This document shows, one piece after another, positions 44,665-54,210 of a stretch of DNA of 64,000 nucleotides. The notes under the pieces are model-generated. The model saw only the letters and a list, made by a program, of their open reading frames with translations. It ran no database searches and was not told the DNA's origin. The stretch is taken from positions 1,922,001-1,986,000 of the forward strand of contig CP021238.1 in the NCBI GenBank assembly GCA_002291465.1. The letters run 5' to 3'. This DNA is from Mycobacterium lepraemurium. GTDB taxonomy: Bacteria > Actinomycetota > Actinomycetes > Mycobacteriales > Mycobacteriaceae. The translations under genes and the position numbers were made by a program. Positions within the stretch are counted from its first letter, which is position 1, and every line of letters starts with the position of its first letter.

Positions 44665-45069
44665 GTGAGCAGTATTCCTGCCGGCGACGATGTGCTAGAT
44701 CCCGACGAGCCGATCTACGACTTGCCGCGGGTCGCCGAATTGCTCGGAGTCCCGGTTACCAAGGTGCACCAGCAACTCCGGGAGGGACACTTGGTCGCGG
44801 TCCGACGCGGCGAGGCCTTGGTGGTGCCGCAGGTGTTCTTCACCAAGTCCGGCGAGGTGGTCAAGAGCCTGCCCGGGCTGCTGACGATCCTGCACGACGG
44901 CGGCTATCGCGACACCGAGATCGTGCGCTGGTTGTTCACCCGGGACCCGTCGCTGACGGTGACGCGGGACGGTAGCCGCGACGTCATCAGCAACGCCCGC
45001 CCCGTCGATGCCCTGCACGCCCACCAGGCCCGCGAAGTCGTGCGCCGGGCCCAGGCGATGGCTTACTGA
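44665..45069 (+). CDS. Winged-helix DNA-binding protein, PknL substrate (Rv2175c type)
   Basis: 134 aa from GTG 44665. A winged helix-turn-helix of excisionase/MerR type, YDLPRVAELLGVPVTKVHQQLREGHLVAVRRGEALVVPQVFF, is followed by a C-terminal helical domain (LPGLLTILHDGGYRDTEIVRWLFTRDP, HQAREVVRRAQAMAY). In M. tuberculosis the homologue is phosphorylated by PknL on an N-terminal Thr, which lowers DNA binding. That Thr exists here only if translation starts upstream (frame open to 44605). Its 3' end overlaps mptA by 7 nt. Confidence 0.88.
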   Translation: MSSIPAGDDVLDPDEPIYDLPRVAELLGVPVTKVHQQLREGHLVAVRRGEALVVPQVFFTKSGEVVKSLPGLLTILHDGGYRDTEIVRWLFTRDPSLTVTRDGSRDVISNARPVDALHAHQAREVVRRAQAMAY

Positions 45070-46580
45070 GCTGGCTGCGGAACCCGGTACAGGCTGTACC
45101 AGGCGACCAGCGCGACGGCGGTGGCCAGCGAAAAGTGCAGCCACGAGTACATGCCGTGGGAGCCATCGGGTTTGAAGATCACCATAATCCAGGTCGACAG
45201 GCCGCCGATGATCGCCACCGCGCGGCGGGACTGCGCCAGCGGGGCTAGCACCGCCAGCGGCCACGAGTAGTACCACGGCAACGCGGCGGGCACGAAGAGC
45301 ACCACGATCAGCATCGAGATCGCGATGCCGGTGAGCGCGTCGCGGTCGTTGCGGCGGAACCGCCACCACAGCAGCGGCAGCGAGATCGCGATGATCGCGA
45401 TGCCGACCAGCCGGGTGACCCGCAATATGGGGTAGAAGCTCACCGGAAAGAACCCGCTGCCGATCGCGTGGATCAGGTTGGCGGCCGCGGTCGGCGCGGT
45501 CAGCCAGTTGATGATCTTCACCGATCCGGCCAGCGCGGTCAGCCAGCCCAGCCCCACCCCGGCCACCGCGGACAGGGTGGCGAACACCACCGCGAAGATC
45601 AGCAGTGAGGCCGTGGTGGCCGCGAAAAATGCTGGCACCGTCCGATATCCGCGCCGATCGCGCAGTTGGCGCACCCACACCCACACCAGGAAGGGCTGCG
45701 CGATGCCGGCGGTGGCCTTGACCGCGATGGCGACGGTGATCAGCGTGACGCCGGCGACGGGGCGGCCGCCGAACGTCAGCGCGATGCCGGCCGCCATCAA
45801 CCCCACCATCAGCATCTCATTGTGCACCCCGCCCATCAGATGGATGAGCACCAACGGGTTGAGCACGCAAATCCACAGCGCCGTCGGCTCGTCGGCGCCC
45901 AGGTGGCGCGCCAGGCGGGGGGTCGCCCAGATCAGCAGCACCAGGCCGGGCAGCATGCACAGCCGCAGCAGCGCGGTGCCCGCCACCACGTTGTTGCCGA
46001 CCAGGATGGTGATGATCTTGGCCACCAGGATGAACACCGGACCATAGGGTGCGGTAGTGATCGACCAGATCGGACTGACGTTGTCCAGCAAGCTGTTCGG
46101 GTTGGCCACCGGACCGACCGCGTAGGGATCCAGGCCGTCGCGCAGCAGCGCGCCCTGCGCCAGATACGAGTAGGTGTCCCGGCTGAACACGGGCACCGAC
46201 ACCAGCAGCGGCGCCAGCCAGAGGCCGGTGGTGGCCTTCATGACGAACTCGGTTGCCTCGCCGGCCGACACGCGACGGCCCAGGCTCAGCCAGGCGATCA
46301 GCATCAGGCCGACGCCGGTCCACAGCACGACTGACGACAGCACCAGGCCGTGGCCGAAACGCAGCCAGGACATGTGAATCGACTCGAGCAGCGGGTCGTG
46401 CTGGCGGGTGCTGCCCGCTCCCAGCCCGCCCAGGGTGATCAGCACCGATCCCAACATCCCCAGCTTCGCGGGACCGGAGTCGGCGCTACCGGCGAACGCC
46501 TTCATCCGCGAGAACCATTGTCCGCGAGAGGGTTTAGCCGCCGGTGGGTCGGCGGCCGGGGTGTCGGTTCCGGTGGCCAT
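45063..46580 (-). CDS. mptA: MptA, alpha-1,6-mannopyranosyltransferase
   Basis: 505 aa (516 for Rv2174) GT-C membrane protein. Extends the alpha-1,6 mannan backbone of lipomannan and lipoarabinomannan from polyprenyl-phosphomannose. About a dozen hydrophobic helices alternate with short loops. The first large outer loop PVFSRDTYSYLAQGALLRDGLDPYAVGP carries the acidic catalytic Asp, as in the family. VLIHLMGGVHNEMLMVGLMAAG and LPWYYSWPLAVLAPLA follow. ATG 46580. It starts 4 nt after the end of idsA2, so both likely share one mRNA. Confidence 0.92.
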   Translation of the reverse strand: MATGTDTPAADPPAAKPSRGQWFSRMKAFAGSADSGPAKLGMLGSVLITLGGLGAGSTRQHDPLLESIHMSWLRFGHGLVLSSVVLWTGVGLMLIAWLSLGRRVSAGEATEFVMKATTGLWLAPLLVSVPVFSRDTYSYLAQGALLRDGLDPYAVGPVANPNSLLDNVSPIWSITTAPYGPVFILVAKIITILVGNNVVAGTALLRLCMLPGLVLLIWATPRLARHLGADEPTALWICVLNPLVLIHLMGGVHNEMLMVGLMAAGIALTFGGRPVAGVTLITVAIAVKATAGIAQPFLVWVWVRQLRDRRGYRTVPAFFAATTASLLIFAVVFATLSAVAGVGLGWLTALAGSVKIINWLTAPTAAANLIHAIGSGFFPVSFYPILRVTRLVGIAIIAISLPLLWWRFRRNDRDALTGIAISMLIVVLFVPAALPWYYSWPLAVLAPLAQSRRAVAIIGGLSTWIMVIFKPDGSHGMYSWLHFSLATAVALVAWYSLYRVPQPAQ

Positions 46581-46584
46581 CGGT

Positions 46585-47793
<1,209 letters not shown>

Positions 47794-47896
47794 TCACTAA
47801 CCCGCCCCTATGCTGGCGGGTGCGCTGGGGCTGGCGCGGACAGTGCGCGCACGGCAGACGCCCCGGGCCAACACCCGTCGGATGGAGAGAAGCCGC

Positions 47897-48790
47897 GTGA
47901 CCCTCAACACCATTGCGCTCGAGCTGGTGCCGCCCAACGCCGACGAAGGTCGGGAGCGGGCACTCGAAGAGGCGCACAAAGTGGTGCGGCATTCCGCGGA
48001 GTCGGGTCTGGACGGCCGGATCCGGCACGTGATGATTCCCGGCATCATCGCCGAGGACGACGATCGCCCGATTCCGATGAAGCCCAAGCTGGATGTGCTG
48101 GACTTCTGGTCGGTCGTCAAACCGGAACTGCCGGGGATCAAGGGCTTGTGCACCCAGGTCACCGCGTTCATGGACGAGCAGTCGCTGCACGGGCGGCTGA
48201 CCGAGCTGTGCTCGGCCGGCATGGAAGGCGTGGTGTTCGTCGGCGTGCCGCGCACCATGAACGACGGCGAGGGCTCCGGGGTCGCCCCCACCGACGCCCT
48301 GTCGATCTACCGCGACCTGGTGACCAACCGCGGCGTCATCCTGATCCCCACCCGCGACGGCGAACAGGGCCGCTTCAGCTTCAAGTGCGACCGCGGCGCC
48401 ACCTACGGCATGACCCAGCTGCTGTATTCCGACGCGATCGTGGGCTTTCTGCGCGAGTTCGCCAGGCAGACCGACCACTGCCCGGAGATCCTGCTGTCGT
48501 TCGGCTTCGTGCCGAAGATGGAGAGCCGGGTCGGGTTGATCAACTGGTTGATCCAGGACCCGGGCAACGCCGCGGTGGCCCGCGAACAGGAGTTCGTCAA
48601 GACGCTGGCCGCCAGCGAACCGGCGCAGAAGCGCCGGCAGATGGTCGACCTGTACAAGCGCGTCATCGACGGCGTCGGCGACCTCGGCTTCCCTCTGAGC
48701 ATCCACCTGGAGGCGACCTACGGGATTTCCGGCCCGGCGTTTCAGACCTTCGCCGAGATGCTGGCCTACTGGTCGCCCCGGCCGAGCTAG
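47897..48790 (+). CDS. Methylenetetrahydrofolate reductase-like protein (Rv2172c type)
   Basis: 297 aa (301 for Rv2172c). A TIM-barrel protein of the MetF superfamily. TLNTIALELVPPNADEGRERA places a Glu near the N-terminus as in MetF. RIRHVMIPGIIAEDDDRPIPMKPKLDVLDFW, GMEGVVFVGVPRTMND and SFGFVPKMESRVGLINWLIQDPGN follow. Probable role: reduce methylene-THF for methionine synthesis; actinobacterial members lack the flavin according to literature I recall. GTG 47897 matches the homologue start. Convergent with lppM, 18 nt apart. Confidence 0.82.
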   Translation: MTLNTIALELVPPNADEGRERALEEAHKVVRHSAESGLDGRIRHVMIPGIIAEDDDRPIPMKPKLDVLDFWSVVKPELPGIKGLCTQVTAFMDEQSLHGRLTELCSAGMEGVVFVGVPRTMNDGEGSGVAPTDALSIYRDLVTNRGVILIPTRDGEQGRFSFKCDRGATYGMTQLLYSDAIVGFLREFARQTDHCPEILLSFGFVPKMESRVGLINWLIQDPGNAAVAREQEFVKTLAASEPAQKRRQMVDLYKRVIDGVGDLGFPLSIHLEATYGISGPAFQTFAEMLAYWSPRPS

Positions 48791-48808
48791 GGGCTATTCA
48801 GGCGGGGG

Positions 48809-49525
48809 TTAGTCGCGCGGGGCGGTCAACCGCGGTGACCGGTCTCGGCTGACCCAGGCCAGCAGCCCCACCACCCCGGCCGCCGCGAAGGACGCGATGC
48901 CCAGCCACACCACCGCGCCGGTAAACGACCGGGTGTTGGGGTCGGTGTAGCGGGCCTGGGCGGTCATGGTGCTCACCACGCCCGGCTTGAGCTTCCAGGA
49001 CACCACGTCGGGCTCCACCCGGTCGCCGTTGGTCGAGGTCACCACGCCGGGAAAGGCCACCGTCAGCTCGACGTCGGCCTCCGGGTCGGTCAGCGAGGTC
49101 AGGTCCGCCCGGCCCTCCAGGAGCACCAGGTTGCCGTTGCGGCGCAGCGACAAGTTGACCCCGGCGGCGTCGGAGTTCATGTTGGCCAGCTGCGGCAGCT
49201 CGGCGAACGTCAGGTCGGAGAACACCGCCTGGGAGCCGACGTAGCCGTCGCTGTCGTAGTTCGACACCGCCACCTTCTGGCTGAACGGCAAGTTGTTGCT
49301 GTCCAGCTGCGGGCCGGTGTCCTTGGGAGTCTTGGGTTTCGCGGCGGCGACGATCTCACCGGACACCAGGTCGTCGGGGGAGATGGTGAGCGAGGCGCGC
49401 ACGCGCAGGCATCCGGTGGCCAGCGGCACCACCAGCAGCAGCATCGCGAAGGCCAGCAGGCGCCGCCGTCGCATCCGGGCGGCCTGGGATCCGCGGCGGC
49501 GGGGCGGGGCAGGGCGGGCGCGCAC
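48809..49525 (-). CDS. lppM: LppM, lipoprotein
   Basis: 238 aa from GTG 49525 (227 for Rv2171). An Arg-rich N-region and hydrophobic LLAFAMLLLVVPLATGCLRV give a lipobox LATGC with the lipidated Cys near residue 39. The SYLF-like outer domain reads ASLTISPDDLVSGEIVAAAKP, KVAVSNYDSDGYVGSQAVFSDLTFAELPQL and VNLSLRRNGNLVLLEGRADLTSL. A C-terminal helix (AVVWLGIASFAAAGVVGLLAWV) anchors it a second time. LppM is linked to phagosome maturation and PIM-like ligand binding in M. tuberculosis. Confidence 0.91.
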   Translation of the reverse strand: MRARPAPPRRRGSQAARMRRRRLLAFAMLLLVVPLATGCLRVRASLTISPDDLVSGEIVAAAKPKTPKDTGPQLDSNNLPFSQKVAVSNYDSDGYVGSQAVFSDLTFAELPQLANMNSDAAGVNLSLRRNGNLVLLEGRADLTSLTDPEADVELTVAFPGVVTSTNGDRVEPDVVSWKLKPGVVSTMTAQARYTDPNTRSFTGAVVWLGIASFAAAGVVGLLAWVSRDRSPRLTAPRD

Positions 49526-49593
49526 CAGGTCATCGTGCCAGATCCGCCGTGCCGCTCAGTGCAGCCTTCCGTCGCGTGCCGAATGTTGCGGTG

Positions 49594-50196
49594 TCACAGC
49601 GGGAGTTCGCGGCCCAGGATCGCGAACGGCCTGGGGTCGCCGGAGAAGTGGTAGCGGCGGATGATTTCGGTGAAACCCAGCCGCTGGTACAGCCGCCAGG
49701 CGCGGTTGGGCTCGCCGTTGGTTTCCGGTGTGGACAGTAGCACGTTGTTTTCGGCGCGACCGGCGAGCAGCCGTCGCGCCAGTGCCTCGCCGAGCCCGCG
49801 GCCTTGGGCGCGAGGGTGGATGTGCAGCTCGGTCAGCTCGAAATAATCGTTCATCAGCCGGGCGATCTCCTGCGGCGGCGAGCCGCCGCGCTGCAGGCCC
49901 AGCACCACCTGCTGCTGCCACCATTGCCCCGGCGCTCCGGGGTAGCCGTAGGCCACGCCGAGCAGCGGGGCACTGGCCAACTCTTGGGCCGACGGCATCT
50001 GATCGTCGTCGTTCACCTCGGCCTCGACGACGGCCGCCCCTTGCCAGCCGCGGCGCCGGATGTGTTCCAGCCACATGGCGGCGCGCTGGTTCTCGGTTCC
50101 GCGCGGGTATCGCATCGCGTCGACGTACACCGCCAGGGCGTCGCCGAGTCGGCGCTCCATGTCGTGGGGGAGCAGATCGATGAGGAATATTGCCAA
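49594..50196 (-). CDS. GNAT-family acetyltransferase (Rv2170 type)
   Basis: 200 aa (206 for Rv2170). The C-terminal half has the GNAT core: FELTELHIHPRAQGRGLGEALARRLLAG is motif A binding acetyl-CoA (R/Q-x-x-G-x-G/A), and AWRLYQRLGFTEIIRRYHF is motif B. The N-terminal part MAIFLIDLLPHDMERRLGDALAVYVDAMRYP is family-specific. Rv2170 has been described as an acetyltransferase acting on isocitrate dehydrogenase, which I recall but cannot check. TTG 50196 is the matching start. 68 nt downstream lies lppM on the same strand. Confidence 0.85.
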   Translation of the reverse strand: MAIFLIDLLPHDMERRLGDALAVYVDAMRYPRGTENQRAAMWLEHIRRRGWQGAAVVEAEVNDDDQMPSAQELASAPLLGVAYGYPGAPGQWWQQQVVLGLQRGGSPPQEIARLMNDYFELTELHIHPRAQGRGLGEALARRLLAGRAENNVLLSTPETNGEPNRAWRLYQRLGFTEIIRRYHFSGDPRPFAILGRELPL

Positions 50197-50210
50197 CCCG
50201 CGGTGCCCTC

Positions 50211-50262
50211 CTCGTCCAGCGATCTCGTCCAGCGATCTCGTCCAGCGATCTCGTCCAGGGAT
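50211..50262. repeat. Four tandem copies of a 13-nt unit
   Basis: CTCGTCCAGCGAT at 50211-50223, 50224-50236 and 50237-50249, and CTCGTCCAGGGAT at 50250-50262. It sits 15 nt upstream of the GNAT start, inside the 392-nt divergent gap 50197-50588. Apart from the ribosome site at its right end, nothing else definite was seen in that gap. Copy number is likely to vary between strains. Confidence 0.9.
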
Positions 50263-50588
50263 CCGTTGCTTCGCGGTGTCGGGGTCTCCCCGGAAATGGT
50301 CTCCGTGGGACCGGGCCGCTAGCGATCATTATCGGACGCGGGCGCGGCGGTCGGTAAGCGGTCGGCGCACCCGGTTTCGGAAGCTGGTTCGGTAGCCGGC
50401 TCGGGAAGCCGGTTGTAGCGTACGGGCGTTGCGGTCCGGCGGGATGCCCGGATGCGGGCGGGATAGAATCGGCGCGGAACCAGTGGTATGGGGCAGATCG
50501 ACCTCGTATCATTCAATTAGTTGTCCGCGCAACGGGCATCCGCGTGCTGCCGATAGTCACGTGTCAACTTGTCGGCAAGGAGGGACGA

Positions 50589-50990
50589 ATGCCACTCTCC
50601 GATCATGAGCAGCGGATGCTCGATCAGATCGAGAGCGCTCTCTACGCCGAAGACCCCAAGTTCGCGTCGAGCGTCCTGGGCGGAGGGTTCCGCGCGCCCA
50701 CCGCGCGTCGGCGTCTGCAAGGCGTGGCGTTGTTCGTCATCGGTCTGGCAATGCTGGTTTCCGGGGTGGCCTTCAAGGCCACGATGATCGGAAACTTCCC
50801 GATCCTCAGTGTCTTCGGGTTCATCGTGATGTTCGGCGGTGTGGTTTTCGCCATCACCGGCCCACGGTTGCCCGGCCGGCCCGACCTTTCCGGCTCGGCC
50901 CCCACCTCGCTGCGGCAGCGCCGCAACAAGAGCGGAGGCTCGTTCACCAGCCGGATGGAGGATCGCTTCCGCCGCCGCTTCGACGACTGA
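50589..50990 (+). CDS. DUF3040 membrane protein (Rv2169c type)
   Basis: 133 aa. MPLSDHEQRMLDQIESALYAEDPKFASSVLG is the DUF3040 signature. Two helices follow (about 50-70 LQGVALFVIGLAMLVSGVAF and 76-96 IGNFPILSVFGFIVMFGGVVFAI), then a basic tail SLRQRRNKSGG. ATG 50589 is preceded by AAGGAGGG. Function unknown; commonly found near mraZ in actinobacteria. A strong terminator ends its mRNA 18 nt downstream, separating it from the dcw operon. Confidence 0.88.
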   Translation: MPLSDHEQRMLDQIESALYAEDPKFASSVLGGGFRAPTARRRLQGVALFVIGLAMLVSGVAFKATMIGNFPILSVFGFIVMFGGVVFAITGPRLPGRPDLSGSAPTSLRQRRNKSGGSFTSRMEDRFRRRFDD

Positions 50991-51007
50991 CGTCCACCCC
51001 CACACCC

Positions 51008-51043
51008 GCGGGGTAGCCGAGTCGGCTGCCCCGCGTTGTTTTT
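51008..51043 (+). terminator. Rho-independent terminator after the DUF3040 gene
   Basis: GCGGGGTAGCC-gagtc-GGCTGCCCCGC forms an 11-bp stem (one G-U pair) with a 5-nt loop, followed by GTTGTTTTT. This is the classic intrinsic form, rare in mycobacteria. Confidence 0.8.
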
Positions 51044-51152
51044 CCGGCCCCGGTGGCCGCCGAGGGCTGACGGCGGGGCTGGACGGCGCGCAACCGTCGA
51101 TGCCGTTTTGCGTCCCAATCGATCCTCAACCGAGGCGCGCGCCGCCCATTGC

Positions 51153-51190
51153 CCCCACTGCGCCCCACCGGAAATCCCCACGTTTCCCCA
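51153..51190 (-). promoter_or_regulatory. Inverted TGGGG array upstream of mraZ, possible second MraZ site
   Basis: CCCCA occurs at 51153, 51163, 51176 and 51186, so on the minus strand TGGGG is repeated four times with spacing 10, 13 and 10. This copies the form of the operator at 51332 in opposite orientation about 150 bp upstream. No gene starts to its left on the minus strand, so it may help loop the operator or belong to an antisense promoter. Interpretation is tentative. The rest of 51044-51331 shows only a TTGACG near 51288. Confidence 0.45.
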
Positions 51191-51331
51191 CCCGCGGCAT
51201 TCCGCCTGGTCAACCAGGTGATGGCGGCGTCCCGAAAGACGCCGCAGCAGGGCGGCGACACACCCCGGCGGCCACAATGTTCACCTTTTGACGTCGTGCA
51301 ACCCGAAAATGCCACCCCGACACCCACGGAA

Positions 51332-51366
51332 TGGGGCAAAGTGGGGGATTGTGGGGTATGGTGGCT
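51332..51366 (+). promoter_or_regulatory. MraZ operator with overlapping promoter
   Basis: TGGGG at 51332, 51342 and 51352, then a weaker TGGCT at 51362, exactly 10 bp apart. This is the known MraZ-binding layout (TGGGN repeats with 5-nt spacers). A -10-like TATGGT (51357-51362) overlaps the last boxes, so bound MraZ would block polymerase and repress its own operon. 36 nt before the mraZ start. Confidence 0.8.
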
Positions 51367-51402
51367 GCAGTGTTTGGGTGACCTCGAACGGGGGGTGAGC
51401 TG

Positions 51403-51834
51403 GTGTTTCTCGGCACCTACACGCCCAAACTCGACGACAAGGGGCGGCTGACGTTGCCCGCCAAGTTCCGCGACGCACTGGCAGGGGGGTTGATGGTCAC
51501 CAAGAGCCAGGACCACAGCCTCGCCGTCTACCCGCGGGCGGAATTCGAGCAACTGGCCCGCAGGGCGAGCAAGGCCTCCAAGAGCAACCCGGACGCCCGG
51601 GCGTTCCTGCGCAACCTCGCCGCCGGCACCGACGAGCAGCATCCCGACGCCCAGGGCCGCATCACCTTGTCGGCCGACCACCGTCGTTACGCGAGCCTGT
51701 CCAAGGACTGCGTGGTGATCGGGGCGGTCGACTACCTGGAAATCTGGGATGCCCAGGCCTGGCAGGACTACCAGCAGACCCACGAAGAGAACTTCTCCGC
51801 GGCAAGCGATGAAGCACTCGGCGACATCATCTGA
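51403..51834 (+). CDS. mraZ: MraZ, transcriptional regulator of the dcw operon
   Basis: 143 aa. Two SpoVT/AbrB-like halves: [25 protein letters not shown] (residues 2-26) and [35 protein letters not shown] (about 85-120), each with the DxxGR motif. MraZ forms a ring that binds TGGGG repeats and represses the operon. GTG 51403 directly follows the operator region. The end overlaps rsmH by 26 nt. Confidence 0.95.
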   Translation: MFLGTYTPKLDDKGRLTLPAKFRDALAGGLMVTKSQDHSLAVYPRAEFEQLARRASKASKSNPDARAFLRNLAAGTDEQHPDAQGRITLSADHRRYASLSKDCVVIGAVDYLEIWDAQAWQDYQQTHEENFSAASDEALGDII

Positions 51835-52969
51835 GGCGCATGCCCGTGCAACGTGGCCTCTGCCCGAACCGACCCTGGCGTACTTCCCCAACGCCAGGTT
51901 CGTGCCTTCGGACAGGGACCTCGATGCAGGGGCAGTTAGCCCGATCCGGGGAGGCGTTGCGGTGGTTGACGATTCACCGGACTTCGGGCACGTGCCCGTC
52001 CTGCTCGAGCGCTGCGTCGAGCTGCTCACCCCCGCACTGACCCGTCGTCACCCCGACGGCTCGGGCGCGGTCTTGCTGGACGCCACCCTGGGCGCGGGCG
52101 GGCACGCCGAACGGTTCCTGACCGACCTGCCCGGGCTGCGGCTGATCGCACTCGACCGCGATCCCAGCGCGCTCGAAATCGCCCGGGAACGCCTGGTGCG
52201 GTTCGCCGACCGGATCACCCTGGTACACACGCGCTACGACGGCATCGCCGCGGCGCTGACCGAATCCGGTTACGCCGCAACCGAATCGGTTGACGGGACA
52301 CTGTTCGACCTCGGGGTGTCGTCGATGCAGCTGGACCGCCCCGAGCGGGGCTTCGCCTACGCCCAGGACGCCCCGCTGGACATGCGGATGGACCCGGGAT
52401 CGCCGCTGACCGTGGCCGACATCCTCAACACCTACGACGAGGCCGAGCTGGCGGACATCCTGCACCGCTACGGCGAGGAGCGGTTCGCGCGCCGGATCGC
52501 CGCGCAGATCGTGCGCCGCCGCGCCAAAGAGCCGTTCACCTCCACCGCGGACCTGGTTTCCCTTCTCTACCAAGCCATTCCGGCGCCGGCCCGGCGCGCC
52601 GGCGGGCACCCGGCCAAACGCACGTTCCAGGCCCTGCGGATCGCCGTCAACGACGAACTGGACACGCTGCGCCGCGCGCTTCCGGCCGCGCTGGACGCGC
52701 TCGCTGTCGACGGGCGGATCGTGGTTCTGGCCTACCAGTCCCTGGAGGACCGGATCGTCAAGCGGTTGTTCGCGCAGGCGGTCGCATCCCGCACCCCGGT
52801 GGACCTGCCGGTCGAACTTCCCGGCCACGAGCCACGGTTCCGCGCCCTGACCCACGGTGCCGGACGCGCCGACGCCGCCGAGGTCGAACTCAACCCGCGC
52901 AGTGCCGCAGTGCGATTGCGGGCCCTGCAACGAATGCAAGCACCGCAGGCGACCGGGAAAGGCGATTGA
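51809..52969 (+). CDS. rsmH: RsmH (MraW), 16S rRNA m4C1402 methyltransferase
   Basis: 386 aa from ATG 51809. Methylates N4 of C1402 in 16S rRNA with [18 protein letters not shown] is the conserved start of the domain. [16 protein letters not shown] is the SAM motif [32 protein letters not shown] is the family signature, followed by [39 protein letters not shown] and [12 protein letters not shown]. The exact start is uncertain, since the first about 45 residues are variable. TGA overlaps the ATG of ftsL. Confidence 0.94.
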   Translation: MKHSATSSEAHARATWPLPEPTLAYFPNARFVPSDRDLDAGAVSPIRGGVAVVDDSPDFGHVPVLLERCVELLTPALTRRHPDGSGAVLLDATLGAGGHAERFLTDLPGLRLIALDRDPSALEIARERLVRFADRITLVHTRYDGIAAALTESGYAATESVDGTLFDLGVSSMQLDRPERGFAYAQDAPLDMRMDPGSPLTVADILNTYDEAELADILHRYGEERFARRIAAQIVRRRAKEPFTSTADLVSLLYQAIPAPARRAGGHPAKRTFQALRIAVNDELDTLRRALPAALDALAVDGRIVVLAYQSLEDRIVKRLFAQAVASRTPVDLPVELPGHEPRFRALTHGAGRADAAEVELNPRSAAVRLRALQRMQAPQATGKGD

Positions 52970-54210
52970 TGAGAGCAGAGCGCGAGACGGCGAAACGGCG
53001 CGGCGGCAGCGATCGTCGGGGCGCCCGCGACGGTGCCGCCCGCCGCGGCAGGCGTCCGGCGGCCGACGCCGGCGCGGCGCGGCGCGCCCGCGGTGGCCCG
53101 GCCTCGGCGCCCGCCCGGGAATCCCGCGCGCCCAAGCCGGGTCCGCAGACCAGCCCCGTCGCGCGGCCGGCCGAGCGATCGGCCCGGCCTAAGAACACCA
53201 GTCAGGCCAAGGCGCGGGCCAAGGCTAGTAAAGCCAAGGCGCCCAAGGTCGTTCGGCCCCGGCTGACCGAGCGGCTGGCCGCCCGGCTGGCAGCGATCGA
53301 CCTGCGGCCGCGCACCCTGGCCAGCAAGGTCCCGTTCGTCGTCCTGGTCATCGGTGCGCTGGGCGTCGGGCTCGGGCTCACCCTGTGGCTGTCCACCGAC
53401 TCCGCCGAGCGCTCCTACAAGCTCAGCCACGCCCGGGAGCGGACCCGGTTGCTGCAGCAGCAGAAGGAGGCGCTGGAGCGCGACGTGCGCGAGGCGGAGG
53501 CCGCACCCGCGCTGGCCGAGGCGGCCCGCAAGCAGGGCATGATCCCGACCCGGGACACCGCGCACCTGGTCCAGGATCCGTCCGGCAACTGGGTGGTGGT
53601 TGGCACGCCCAAGCCGGCCGACGGGGTGCCGCCGCCGCCGCTGAACAGCAAGCTGCCCGACGAGGCGCCGCAGCCGCCGAAGCCGGCGCCGCCGGTCGCC
53701 GAGGTCCCGATCCGGGTGGAGCCCGCCCCCGGCGGACCCGTCCCGGCCAGGTCCGGGCCTGAGGCGCTGCTGCGCGCGCCGGACGGCGCCTCCACGCTGG
53801 GTGGTCAACACCTGGCGCCGGTGGTTCCCCCGGCCCCGGGCGCGCCGCCCGCTCTGCCCGGCGGTCCGGTCGCCGCTGTGCCACCCGCATTGCCCGCCGT
53901 GCCCACCGGCCCGGCCACCGGTCGCCCGCCCGGTCTGACGCCCGGGCTGCCGATGCCGGGGTTGCCCATGCCGGCCGGGCCTGCGGTGGCTCCGGCCCCC
54001 GCCGAGGTCTCGATCCCGTTGGGGGGCTTGCCCGTTCCGGCTCCCGGCCAGCTGCCCGCCCCGCTGCCGCCGGAGGTGCCGGTGCCGGTGCAATTGGGCC
54101 GCCCGGGCGCGGCCCTCCAGCCGGTGGTCCCGGCCGCCCCGCTGCCGCAACCGGTCAACGGCGCCCAGCCCGGGCCCGCTCCCGTCGCGACGCCGGGTGC
54201 CCCGAGGTGA
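52969..54210 (+). CDS. ftsL: FtsL-like divisome protein with Pro-rich tail (Rv2164c type)
   Basis: 413 aa (384 for Rv2164c). The first 105 residues are very basic and Ala-rich, cytoplasmic. One helix (about 122-142, FVVLVIGALGVGLGLTLWLS) leads into a coiled coil typical of FtsL/FtsB (RTRLLQQQKEALERDVREAEA). RKQGMIPTRDTAHLVQDPSGNWVVVGTPKPADG follows. The last 200 residues are Pro/Ala/Gly-rich wall linker, low in complexity. It should join FtsQ/FtsB and recruit FtsW-PbpB to the septum. Coupled to pbpB by GTGA. Confidence 0.88.
   Translation: MRAERETAKRRGGSDRRGARDGAARRGRRPAADAGAARRARGGPASAPARESRAPKPGPQTSPVARPAERSARPKNTSQAKARAKASKAKAPKVVRPRLTERLAARLAAIDLRPRTLASKVPFVVLVIGALGVGLGLTLWLSTDSAERSYKLSHARERTRLLQQQKEALERDVREAEAAPALAEAARKQGMIPTRDTAHLVQDPSGNWVVVGTPKPADGVPPPPLNSKLPDEAPQPPKPAPPVAEVPIRVEPAPGGPVPARSGPEALLRAPDGASTLGGQHLAPVVPPAPGAPPALPGGPVAAVPPALPAVPTGPATGRPPGLTPGLPMPGLPMPAGPAVAPAPAEVSIPLGGLPVPAPGQLPAPLPPEVPVPVQLGRPGAALQPVVPAAPLPQPVNGAQPGPAPVATPGAPR

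Noticed and set aside
50211..50262. CRISPR-like array
   Set aside because: Units are 13 nt and directly abutting without spacers.
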